From assembly GCA_905250885.1 (NCBI GenBank), contig CAJNOQ010001961.1, positions 1-27,236 on the forward strand: a stretch of DNA of 27,236 nucleotides, given 5' to 3'. The position numbers were made by a program, and so were the translations under genes. This DNA comes from Didymodactylos carnosus. Lineage: Eukaryota > Rotifera > Eurotatoria > Philodinida > Philodinidae. The notes beneath the pieces were generated by a model. That model was not told the DNA's origin. It worked only from the letters and a program-made list of their open reading frames with translations, and searched no databases. Below are positions 9,519 through 19,845 of the stretch, piece after piece. Every line of letters starts with the position of its first letter. Positions within the stretch are counted from its first letter, which is position 1.

Positions 9519-12500
9519 GTGAGTTGAATAATATTTATTATTGGAGATCGTAGTGAGTCTTCCAAAGTCTTGTGTATGAAACGAAAGAATGTTTGTCTAC
9601 AGTATAAAAAAACTTTTATCTCTACAGATTTTCAAATTGTACTAAGTCCGTGAGATTTTTTCTGAAATTTCCGTTTTATTTTCCATTCATTAACTTCCAA
9701 AATCCCACGGTGTTTTGTCAATATGTTTACCGCATTGTCTAGTATTGTTGTTTCTCTTGAATACTCTTAATATAGATGTCTTACCTAAGGTGTATCTACT
9801 TCTGTCAAAATTTAGTTGTTTGTTTAACATAGTACAATTCAGATTCTTGTTTCTCCAGCTTCTTAGATACCCAGTAGTTAGAAAACCTAGATGATATCAT
9901 GAAAAAATGTGATAGATGGCTAAAGAATAGGAAAGAGACATTGACGTTTATCTTTTTAGGTCAAAATAGTGGGCAAGATGTTTGATATATGTATAATACT
10001 CCTGTTTTTTTCTAAAATCCTGTTTATGATTCTGCTTTTATAAAACTTCGACTACAGTGCTTGTTTTTATGTAATAACGAAAAAATCAACCTATTAAACG
10101 TTTAATATTTTCTTACATGTTTGTGTCTTGATAAGAGTAGATGTAAGAGATTCGTAATATGGTATGAATGGCTCAGACTCTGTCAAAAGTTTTAAAACTC
10201 TTTTTTTTCTTTAAGAATTTCAATTATAAATTTCTTCTTTAGTGAAAATGTCCAAGCTGTTATCGATTATCGCCAATATCAGCTGAAATTACAATCGGCT
10301 GCCGGTAAACAACAACAGTCTAAGAATAATAACAAACAGTTGGATAATGGGAATAATTTATTCGGCGGACTTTCAGCGGCAGCTGAGCAGGAAAAAAAGA
10401 GTGTGTTCACATGTCAAGATGTTGTTCCTTCAATTGTTTTAAATCGTACTAAACAGAGTAACGTTGGTGAGAATGGCACTGTAGTTTCACCAATTGCTTA
10501 CATGCAACTGTCATTATCATGGGGCAAAGAATGGAGTAAAGAAACACAGCAACTTCTATTGACTGAAGGAAGACAACTGACTGTTGATCCAGATAGTGAA
10601 GAACATAATAAAATATTCAATTATCAACATGAAGGTAAAAAGATAATTAAATTCTAAAATATTTTGCTAAAAATTTTCTCTGCAAAAAATCTTCTTTGCA
10701 TGAATTCTTAATAATTCATTTATTGCTTTTTCTATTTCATCTAACATAGAAAATGGCCAACCATCTTCAGTGGATTATATTTTTGCATTATCTCGTCAAT
10801 CATTATCATTATTTGAACAATTATATTCTTCACCAGACAAATTGACAGATTATTTTAATTATTGGTCATTACTTGTACCATCATTATATTGGTCTTATAT
10901 GAGAATTATTAATTCATCATCTGAGATTCGATTTCCTCCATCTATAGGAGAAGATGAAAATTTGAATCATCTCTATTGGTCAAGTGTGTTAGAAAATGAT
11001 GATCAAAATTATTCTCAACTTGTATTAAAACAATGTGAAAAGTATAATATTTATCCGGCCTATTTGTACTTTAAATTGGATGAAATTGAGACTATGAAAA
11101 GTGATATACCATGGTGTCATTGGTTAATATCATCTTGTGATTATAAATTAACAAATTCGTGTAATGATGTCAATATTCATGATCCTCTTCTTTATGTAAT
11201 TCGAAATCTTTCGGTTCCAGAAGAAAATTCAAATTTATTTGTAGAATATCCAGCATTAAGATTATTAAATAAAATTAAAATAAATCCATTTGACGTATCT
11301 ATTTATCAGTTATTAGATAAATATACTCAAATTGATGTGGCAAAATGTTTTCAATGGCAACAGCAAAATGGACTTTCAAATGAACAAGCAACAACAAGTT
11401 TATACGATTTCAATGAAATACAACCATCTTCACCATCAACTCTTGATTATCGTTATTATTTCAATGAACAACGTCCATTAACATCGTATGCATATTTTAT
11501 ATCATTATTTAATACTCATGAACATCAATATATTGAAAAACGTTTATTAAGATTAAAACAATTTTTAATAACATCAGTAAAACCTGAAAAAGATTGTTCA
11601 TCATCCATTGTATTAATGGATATTTGTAATATGACTGATGATCTATTTAAATTTCGTTTATATTCAACTTTAACTCGTTTATTTTCAACATCAACATTTC
11701 TAAATGATGATTTAACATCAATATCATTAAAAATATTAGAACCATTAACATCATCCACAGTACTTTGCTTTGATACAATGAAATTATTATTATTATTTAA
11801 TTTATTCTGTGAAACATATTCATTAACATATTCAAGAACATTGATTACTTATTATTTGAGTAATACCGATTGGTATCAAACATTGTTTATTATGCAATTA
11901 TTTCAGTATAATATTGATGATTTTTATGCTTGTCTAACATCTACTACCATGCAACAACAACCACTTAATGAACATTTAAAATGCTGTTTTAAATCTTATA
12001 TTAAACAAGATTTAACACCTCTAAATAAACAAGATATATTTGCATTGTTAACTGACAATTCATTAACTTCATCACAATTGAAAGAACGATTTCAACAAGG
12101 TAAGATTTGAAGTATTGTACGATATTTTTAGTTTTCAATAGATGATTACTTCGTCGACCTTTGAAAATACTTCTCAATAATTCTTTATTCATATGATTTT
12201 TTTCTTCTTCTAGGTGCTTTACAGTGTTCTCGTCCACTATTAGCTGTCTTATACAGTACATTACCAAATGTTAAAACAATTGATTCATATGTCTTATTTC
12301 TTCAATCATTAAATGCTAAATATCCTCATCTATTTTTATCAACTAAAGGTCAATTAGCATCAAATTTAATATGTTATCTTGCTGATCTTGGTCGTTGGTC
12401 AATATTGTTATTATCAACAGAAATATTTGCTAATAAAACACGTCTATATTACTTATTTAAATTTTGTCATACTTGTACGGTAGAAACATTAAAAACAGAT

Positions 12501-15500
12501 GATGATGAAAGACAAATACATACCGAATTAAAATTAATCTATGATAAATTTTATTTAACAACGTCAACAAACAAAATTGAAATTGGTTTAGGTGAAAGTC
12601 AACAATGGTTAAAACAAGTAACAACAAATTGTTTAACAATAATGTTTCGTCAATTAAGATCATTAACTGATATTCGAATTATTCTTAATTTATTAGGTGA
12701 AAAATCAGAATTTTATCGATATAAAAATTTATTTGAAATATTAGAATCAAATCCATCACCAATTTCTTTTGATTGGTCTTGTATATTATATACTGATCGA
12801 TGTTATCGTTCAATTATGATTTTAATTGAACAATTAATTAAACATGATCGATTTGATATTGTTGATGAAATATCAGCTTGTATGGATATTGAAATTGATA
12901 TAACATTATTTAAACGTTTTAAATGTACATTTGATGATATTGAAAATGATAATTTACAATTATTATTTGAGACAATGCACAATGGTCATCAAGAATTAAT
13001 AAAACGATTAAAAAAATATTCATTGTATTTAGATTTTTTAATATCAACTGTCAAACAACAACATCGAGAAAACAAATTAAAACAATTATTATTATATATA
13101 TTTATAAGTGAAGTAAAATTCATTAATAAAACATCATTTAGTAAACAAACAGATGATTTTACAGTTTTATATTCATCTAAACAATCACAACGTTCATCAA
13201 CACTTAAATCTACACCTTCAATACAACATTCTCATAGTGTAAATGATCTTTCGTATATTGATGAAAAATTATGGCCAACACTCATCGATTTTGTTCATAA
13301 ATATAGAACAAAAAATGATCTTTTTATAGAAAAAATATTCGATTATATTAATAATTTGTTTTCATTACCATTACTTGATCAACTATTAATTACATCTTAT
13401 TGTACTCAAGTTGATCAATATATTCATTTATTTGATGAAACTGAAACAATTACAGACAAACAATCAAGTAGCACGGAGAACACGCAACCAATTATTGTAC
13501 CAGAAAATGCTTTTGAAGCTGCTTTGCTAAAAAATGTTTATCCGACACCTTCGTCCTTAAATACCACTACCACTACCACTACTACTACTACTACCACTAC
13601 TGTAGAAGCACGTGAACAAAAAAGTTAGTAAAAAATTTCACCACATAAATGTTTTTTGATTAGCTAAGATTCTTTAGCTTGACGGCCAATCTGTAAAAGT
13701 CTCAAAATGGATAGTACACTCGCAAGAATCGAATCATTTTGTTTTAATAGACTTGTTTTATCTAGTAAATGCGGGAATAATTATTATAATTGCTGAGCAA
13801 GTAGTGCGCATTCAAAATTTTTTTTTCTCATTGTTCTATTCCACATTTTAGTTGCTCCTACTGCAAGTTATTCATCATCAACAGCTAATCGTTCAAAATC
13901 CATGAGTAGTGACGCAAGTAGTAGACGAACATCGACATCTGGATCATCGCTATTTACCAATCATTTACCTGATCAAGATTTGAGACAAATCTTACAATTT
14001 ATTCAAGACGAATTTATGAAACGTTTTTCACCAATTATTTCATTTGCAATTGCTGAAAAATATCATATGATAACGTACGATTTGTTATTGTATTCAATTG
14101 GTCAACGTATATGTTTAGATATTTTATCGCCACTTGATACACTTTTACATTTAGAACATTTACCACATATTGCTTTACCACAAAAACGTTTGACAAATAT
14201 TTTACGTTCAATATCTCAAATAAATGATGCAACATCATCTTTATTTCAAACATCAATGGCTGTTAATGAACAAAAACAATATCTAATTGATTTAATATGT
14301 TCACGTTCAAATGTGAATGGTGATCGATTGTGCGAAACAATCAATACTCTATTTAAAATTAGTGTTATGTTAAAATATTCATCATTTAAACATCTATTGG
14401 AAGAATGTCATAGTGAATTGGATCTATTAAGAAATTTACTCTATTTACCGGCTACAACATTAGCATCTTATTCTGATAAAATTAAATTGGCTGAACAATT
14501 ATGTAAACAATTGCAATTAGATAATACGATTTTGTGCAATTTAATTGTAGATGAAACAGTGAGAACGTTAGAAATGTGGACTGAAGCTGAACAGTCAAAA
14601 TATCAGGGTGGTGATTATGATGAAACAGCAATAGCTAATGATTGTTTACCATTTCTACCAAATAATATTCAAACATTTCAACAATTCATCAGTTTAATAC
14701 AAGATAAAAACTATGAATTAATTGGACAATATTTAGTTGAACGATCAAGATTGTTTGAACAAGAATTTTTTTCACAACGTAAGTCTAAGAACAAAAAGTT
14801 CTCTCATCTTATTGAACTAATTTTGACTGAGTTAACAATTTTTATTGCAACTCTCAAAAAATGATTAGAGTTCAGAGTATTTTATATCTTCGTATCACTT
14901 TAGACAAAGAAATTTTCCATTACACTATGACTTTAGACTCGTTTTTTGCAGTAAATTGTTGGTTGTTCCACATCTGATATCGAACACAAAATTTTTTGTC
15001 CCGTCTTCATAAGTTCAAACCTGTGAGCGAAAAATGTTGTCCCAGAATCGTCTAATTCGTGAAAAAAATTGACAGAATCTTTTGTTCCACACATTTTTTA
15101 AGATAAGATAAACCGTAACTGTTACAAGAGCTTATATGTTTGAAGATCGTGCCATTGACCCAAGGGAAGAAAACTGATTTGAATCAATCCAAATCAATTC
15201 AAATCTTCAAAATCCTTAACTCAGTTTTCTCCCCCTTGCATTAACCACATCACTTCATATAACTACTTGTTATGAATCAAATTTGAGCTTATCTCAAGTC
15301 ACTTTTTTGAAAAATTCTCATGACAAAAGTTAGATCTAACTTATCTGATTCTAAACTCAAAAATTCTTATTTTTAAAACATGTGCATCTACGTACACCAC
15401 ACACACCTACGTACTTGCTCAGAATAAAACAAAAAATAATTACAATCCGAGACTACTCTTTATTAGTTTATAAAAAAATGATGGTTCTGATTTGATGGAT

Positions 15501-17231
15501 TAGGTGAATTAACAATTTGAAGTGACAGCATAATTACAAGCAAAAAATAAAACTTACGGGACAATATTTTTCTGCGACTTTCCTCGTATTTGTAAGTCTG
15601 AGTGTCTGTTTTGTTCCGAACAGAACTGACGAATCATATTTGAGAACGAAGGAGAAATTGATAAATGTATTTTAATGAAATTTATTTTAGAAGAAAATAA
15701 TCGAAATAGAATTCAATTATCATTACGTGTTGAATTATTGATTTATGGTCATTTATGTTTTATTTATTCATGTAATATGGAAGGTATCTGTTTAATATTA
15801 GATGATGTTCACTATTTAGCCTATGTATTAGAAAAATTAAATGAATTTAATTTGTTAGTTCGATTATTTATTGGTTTAAAACAGTATAGTGAAATGATCT
15901 ATGTACTTGATATATTATGGAATAATGATAAATTTGAATTGTTAACAACAACTACAACATCAACAACAATGGATGATACTACACGTTTATCAACATCAAT
16001 ATTTGATTATTTAAAACGTTATCATCCAAATGATGAACATTTATTTACACTTGTATCAATGAATTTTACAATGTATCAAGATATTGCATGTATGTATCAA
16101 GATGCAGCAAAAAAATTATTAAAAACATTAAATAATCCGACAATGCAAGCAACAGCTGAAACATTAACAACTCTTCAAAGTTTAATTCAATATTATAGTG
16201 ATGCATCATCCGTATTCTATCTAGCTGGATGTTATCAAAATTGTGATAATTGTGTTAAACAAGCCCGTAAGTAACATCTCTTTATTTTTTAGCACATAGG
16301 ATTGGACGAGTCCGAACTGGAAGATTTTTCTCCAAGTGGACTCATACTTGGACTGGAGATTTCTTTTTGAAGGAGTCAGACTTGAACTTGAGTTTTGATA
16401 TTTCGGGTCCGATCTATCCAAGTGTCAATAACTTAGCTGGAAAGGTTCTATGTGTTGCGGCTACATCGGCGCCTATGAAGCGTATTTTTTCTCAATCAGG
16501 TTTTATGATTAGACGCGAAAGAGCACGTTATACGAAAAATAATCTATCTCAACTGACACTGTTAAAATGTAATGAAGTTTAGTTTAGTTTCAACAAGATT
16601 GATGTATTAAATGGCACAGAAAAAAAAGAGAAATAAACTATAATTATCAAAAAAGAATCTAAAAGATTACCGGACTCGAAATGGACTCGGACTCAGTAAT
16701 CGGCCATCTCTGTTAGCACATCAAGTCACTATAACACAATATTTTTTTTATTTTTATAATTCAGGCTTATGTTCATTACAAATTGAATTATTATCAAAAG
16801 AAATATTTATTATGAATTTAAATCCACGACAATTAAAAGAATTTTTAATTAAACATGATCGTTTCTGGCATTCATATATCGTATCTCAAGCCTACAATGA
16901 ACAATCCTATTGGCCACAGTCATTATTTGAACAATTTATAATTAAAAATAATTCACCATATTATATTGAATATCAACAATTTTTACCAATAACAAATGAT
17001 TTAATTGAAACTGTTGAACAAGAATTAAAAGTTTTATTAAATGAAAATAAAAGTATATACATGTTAAAAACACATATAAAAACAAATTTTCAACAATTAT
17101 TATTATTATCCAATGACATACATCTAATGGCACGTCTTGCCAAAGATTTAAATATGTACGATTTTATTCAACAAACAATTCTAACAAAATATGATAATGG
17201 AATTTATATATTGGATACGCTGAAACTTTGA
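8700..17231 (+). CDS. SPG11: Spatacsin-like protein, seven exons (N-terminus not found)
   Basis: Exons: 8700-9518, 10243-10634, 10750-12099, 12214-13623, 13852-14778, 15691-16266, 16765-17231. All junctions are GT-AG and keep one frame. From the first ATG (8722, A at -3) they give 1,972 residues. The last two exons match the spatacsin C-terminal domain well: LLIYGHLCFIYSCNMEGI, LVRLFIGLKQYSEMIYV, then CVKQAR running into LQIELLSKE, and the closing YDNGIYILDTLKL. Known role: spatacsin binds spastizin and AP-5 and acts in autophagic lysosome reformation; human SPG11 mutations cause spastic paraplegia. Human spatacsin is 2,443 aa, so roughly 470 N-terminal residues, the predicted beta-propeller region, are missing here. 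An acceptor (TTTTTTCATTACAG) precedes 8700, so upstream exons may exist. The protein is Q/N/T-rich with a poly-Thr run near residues 1296-1310. Confidence 0.9.
10243..10634 (+). CDS. SPG11: Spatacsin exon B
   Basis: Begins after TTTCTTCTTTAG and ends GAAG|GTAAAA in phase 1. It starts SENVQAVIDYRQYQ and contains a Q/K/N-rich loop, then VSPIAYMQLSLSWGKEWS. The upstream intron is 724 nt and the downstream intron 115 nt. Confidence 0.85.
10750..12099 (+). CDS. SPG11: Spatacsin exon C
   Basis: Begins after TCATCTAACATAG and ends CAAG|GTAAGA in phase 1. About 450 residues of mostly helical sequence, with no catalytic motif, as expected for the alpha-solenoid middle of spatacsin. It starts ENGQPSSVDYIFALSRQS. 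Confidence 0.88.
12214..13623 (+). CDS. SPG11: Spatacsin exon D with poly-Thr tract
   Basis: Begins after a long CT-rich tract (TTTTTTTCTTCTTCTAG). It ends A|GTTAGT in phase 1, the only non-GTRAGT-like weak donor in the middle of the gene. Using it avoids the in-frame TAG at 13626 and restores codon ATT with the next exon. Near its 3' end an ACC/ACT microsatellite (about 13561-13602) encodes a run of about 14 Thr, which may be polymorphic. Confidence 0.85.
13852..14778 (+). CDS. SPG11: Spatacsin exon E
   Basis: Begins after ATTCCACATTTTAG and ends CAAC|GTAAGT in phase 1. It opens with a Ser/Thr-rich linker (SSDASSRRTSTSGSS) and continues with helical sequence into the region just before the conserved C-terminal domain. 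Confidence 0.87.
14779..15690 (+). other. Spatacsin intron 5 (912 nt)
   Basis: GTAAGT donor and TTTATTTTAG acceptor. It contains a small imperfect hairpin at about 15160-15236: CAAGGGAAGAAAACTGA pairs with TCAGTTTTCTCCCCCTTG. No coding sequence or transposase similarity was noticed. Confidence 0.7.
15691..16266 (+). CDS. SPG11: Spatacsin exon F, start of C-terminal domain
   Basis: The most conserved part of the protein. After QENNRNRIQL come the spatacsin C-terminal domain signatures: a hydrophobic GHLCFIYSCNMEGI block, then YVLEKLNEFNLLVRL and KQYSEMIYVLDILW. A Thr-rich loop (about 15949-15980) interrupts a loop of the domain. It ends GCCC|GTAAGT in phase 1. Confidence 0.93.
16297..16712 (+). 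mobile_element. 416-bp internally deleted hAT transposon in spatacsin intron 6
   Basis: The element is flanked by the exact 8-bp duplication TTAGCACA (16289-16296 and 16713-16720), the length typical of hAT. The ends TAGGATTGGAC and, on the other strand, CAGAGATGGCC fit the hAT terminal pattern [CT]AG.G.TGG. Inside, 16367-16582 encodes the end of the hAT dimerisation domain: YPSVNNLAGKVLCVAATSAP, MKRIFSQSGFMIRRERARY, then LSQLTLLKCNEV and a stop. The catalytic part of the transposase is absent, so the copy cannot move by itself. It lies in the same orientation as the host gene, wholly within the intron. Confidence 0.85.
16765..17231 (+). CDS. SPG11: Spatacsin exon G, C-terminus
   Basis: Begins after TTTTTATAATTCAG and ends at TGA 17229-17231. 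It continues the C-terminal domain (LQIELLSKEIFIMNL, HSYIVSQAYNEQSYWPQ) to the terminal helix. The domain is complete. Confidence 0.92.
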
Positions 17232-17253
17232 TTTATTTTTTTTTTCGTCAGAT

Positions 17254-17259
17254 AATAAA
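17254..17259 (+). promoter_or_regulatory. Candidate poly(A) signal for spatacsin
   Basis: AATAAA lies 23 nt after the stop codon, followed by T-rich sequence. It is the closest canonical signal. Others further on cannot be excluded in this AT-rich DNA. Confidence 0.45.
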
Positions 17260-19237
17260 CGATTTACATTCGATTGTTTGTTTATTTTTATTGTTACTAG
17301 AACATTTAACATATCAAGAATAATTTTAGAAACTTCTATCCTATTTTATGAATAGTTTTTCTCTATAAACATGACTTAGTTGTTTTTTCTTTCATTCATT
17401 TTCCATTACACAATATATTTGATGATAAGTTTAAAAAAAAATTAAACTAAAATTCCATCTACACTCGCAAATTATTGTTGATTATATTATGATTAAGATT
17501 AAAATTGAAATTGATTCTATTCTATACTATATTGTATCTTTATCTAATGTACAGTGTTTCTTAAAAAAAAAAGATTTTTTTTCTTTACTTTTGTTTTGTT
17601 AACTTTTGTTTATTTTATATAAATGTGCAATATTTTCTACCGATTTCTATACACTATGTCTTTCTTTCATCAATGTTTTTGTTTAAACATAATTTTTTTT
17701 TAATTCTTGCTTTCATTTTTCTTACTCTATTTTCTCTCTGTCAATGGATATTTAAACGCATGAAATGGTGTACTCTTGATTGTTCATTATTTTTTTATTT
17801 ATTTTTTTTTGTTGAACTAATACACTTATCATTTTGTTTGTATTATGGATTTTTCTAAAAATAAGCAGTAATGATAATCGCTAGTTTAAAATTTAAAACA
17901 GGATTTAAGTGAGTATCAGTCATACAGTGTGCAATTTTGGCTTGTGATGCGGACATGTGCTATAACTTCTTTAAAAAAGCATTTGAGAATTTAGAAAGCC
18001 ACTATTCTTAGGTTTTTATATATGTTCATTTTAATGGTTTAATTAAAAAAATTTCGAAGTGCTTTCTTCATAGTATTTCAGAGACTAGCTTCTGGAAAAC
18101 CTTACGATTCAATGCAGATATAAGAATTTTTTTCATCATAAATGGTATTCCATGAACAGAAATCATCATCTATCACGCATGCATAGAACCATTTTAAAGG
18201 AAAAGAAATTTGTTTTAGAAAAGTTTTGTTTTAACCAAAAATCTATAAGACAGAACCTTATCTAAATTGTTTCTCAAAAGATTTTTCTGAAACATTTTTA
18301 TGTTATACATCGTCTGATGCAGTTTTTTTACGCTGATTCCGAATATGACTTATTCTTCAATAAAAGCGTTCCTGCATCGAGTCCAAGCCGAGTCTAATGA
18401 TAAAAATATGCTGTTAAACAGGAAATACACCCAGATGTAATGATGAGAACAGCTATCGAGTTCACATCGATTATGTTTGATATTCCGTTAAAAATGATTT
18501 ATGTTGATTCTATAACAACTGTGATTAATAGTAAAAAAAACAAGAAGAACCATTAATGAGTGTTAATAAGATATGGGAATTATGCCAATAATCCACTGGA
18601 ATCTGTTCATTATAGATCTACTGTATTTTTGCTTTATAATACAAAGTAAAAATGCTTTATTAATCTAGAAAGTAGAAAAATATAAATAGAAGAAAAACGA
18701 ACAAAAAAAAAATACAGGAAAACAACAACACATCTGAAAATTAATTAAAAATAATCCAGAAAAAAAACTGTTTTAAATATTGCAAGTGCATGATGAGTAA
18801 GGTGACGTTTCACAAAATATTGAGCTATTTATGATACGCAACACAAGAAAAAATCAAAAACTATATGTCTCCATTCAATGAACGTAATTATTCATTGTTT
18901 CGGTAAAAAGTTGAAAATATTTAATCTATCTTTATCGCTATATACATCATCATAGGAGATTGTCTTGAATTTGTTACTTTTTATAAATTGCACATTTCAA
19001 AAATAATTTCTTGCAACTGACTATATAGGCAACTAAAACTTGAATGTATTTTCTTAAAAAGTCTTTAAAATAAATATTAAAAAAAATAAAACAAAAAATT
19101 TGTTAAAAGTAGTTGGAGACTCAACTAAGAAGATTTCTTTTTTCAACTTTACAGTTAAAAAAATAAAATTGAGTTTCATCATCAAAAAAACAAAATCTAC
19201 CTGAAATCGAATATAATACGTATTAAAGATCATTTAG
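17260..19237. other. Convergent intergenic region
   Basis: About 2 kb of AT-rich sequence between the two 3' ends. The frame at 17625-17858 is Phe/Leu-rich low-complexity and unlikely to be coding. At about 18420-18540 (plus) a short frame with protein-like composition (EIHPDVMMRTAIEF, then TSIMFDIPLKMIYVDS) suggests a decayed gene or element fragment of unknown family. No RNA gene was noticed. Confidence 0.4.
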
Positions 19238-19243
19238 TTTTAT
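19238..19243 (-). promoter_or_regulatory. Candidate poly(A) signal for HMGCR
   Basis: AATAAA on the minus strand, 21 nt past the stop codon at 19265. A second AATAAA overlaps the stop codon (19264-19269) and is too close to be the likely signal. Confidence 0.4.
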
Positions 19244-19264
19244 TTTGATCAGTTTCTGTATAGT

Positions 19265-19845
19265 TTATTTTTGTCTAAATTCAGGTACTGTCGGTGTTCT
19301 GTTTAAGCTAAGATGTGCTTTGACTAAATCATTTGTTGCCAGTGCACTCATTAATGAGAGTTCAGCAGCTAAAACAGTAGAACATATAATTTTTGCTAAC
19401 TGAATCGAATTAGCCCCGGGTTCGAGAGAATTTGATCCAGAAACACCTAACATCTTTAAACATGCCAGTTGTCCACCAGATAATGTTGTACCACCGCCAA
19501 TTGTGCCAGCTTCCAGTGAAGGCATTGTGCAGGAGATATACAAGTCTTGTTTATCTGAACCGGTTGCTTCTAACCATGTTAAACAAGTGCTACTAGTAAC
19601 ACATTGTGCTGTATCTTGTCCACATGCAATAAACATAGCTGAAACGGTATTTGCTGCATGAGCATTAAATCCACCAATACTACCAGCCATAATGGAGCCA
19701 ACCATATTTTTAGCCAAATTTAATTCAATTAAATGTTGACAATCCATTTTTAATACATTTTTTAATACGTCACTCGATATAATAGCTTCAGCAATCACTG
19801 ATTTTCCTCGTCCATCGATCCAGTTTAAAGCCGATGGTTTTTTAT
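19265..19845 (-). CDS. HMGCR: HMGCR exon 3, C-terminal catalytic part
   Basis: Opens [16 protein letters not shown] (catalytic Lys636). It continues through [25 protein letters not shown] (Asp712), [19 protein letters not shown] and ends with LVKAH (His812) and the tail [13 protein letters not shown]. The residue equivalent to the AMPK-phosphorylated Ser872 of the human enzyme is Thr818. Confidence 0.96.

Noticed and set aside
11525..12663. Minus-strand frames at 11525-11758, 12001-12267 and 12457-12663
   Set aside because: Antisense of spatacsin exons with no similarity of their own.
12405..13628. Reading 12405-13628 as a separate 407-aa gene
   Set aside because: The frame is open back to a strong acceptor at 12213 and joins in phase with the previous exon. 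The apparent start is a TTG.
17625..17858. 77-codon Phe/Leu-rich frame after spatacsin
   Set aside because: The sequence is T-rich low complexity, and hydrophobicity follows from poly-T. No signal peptide or family features are convincing.
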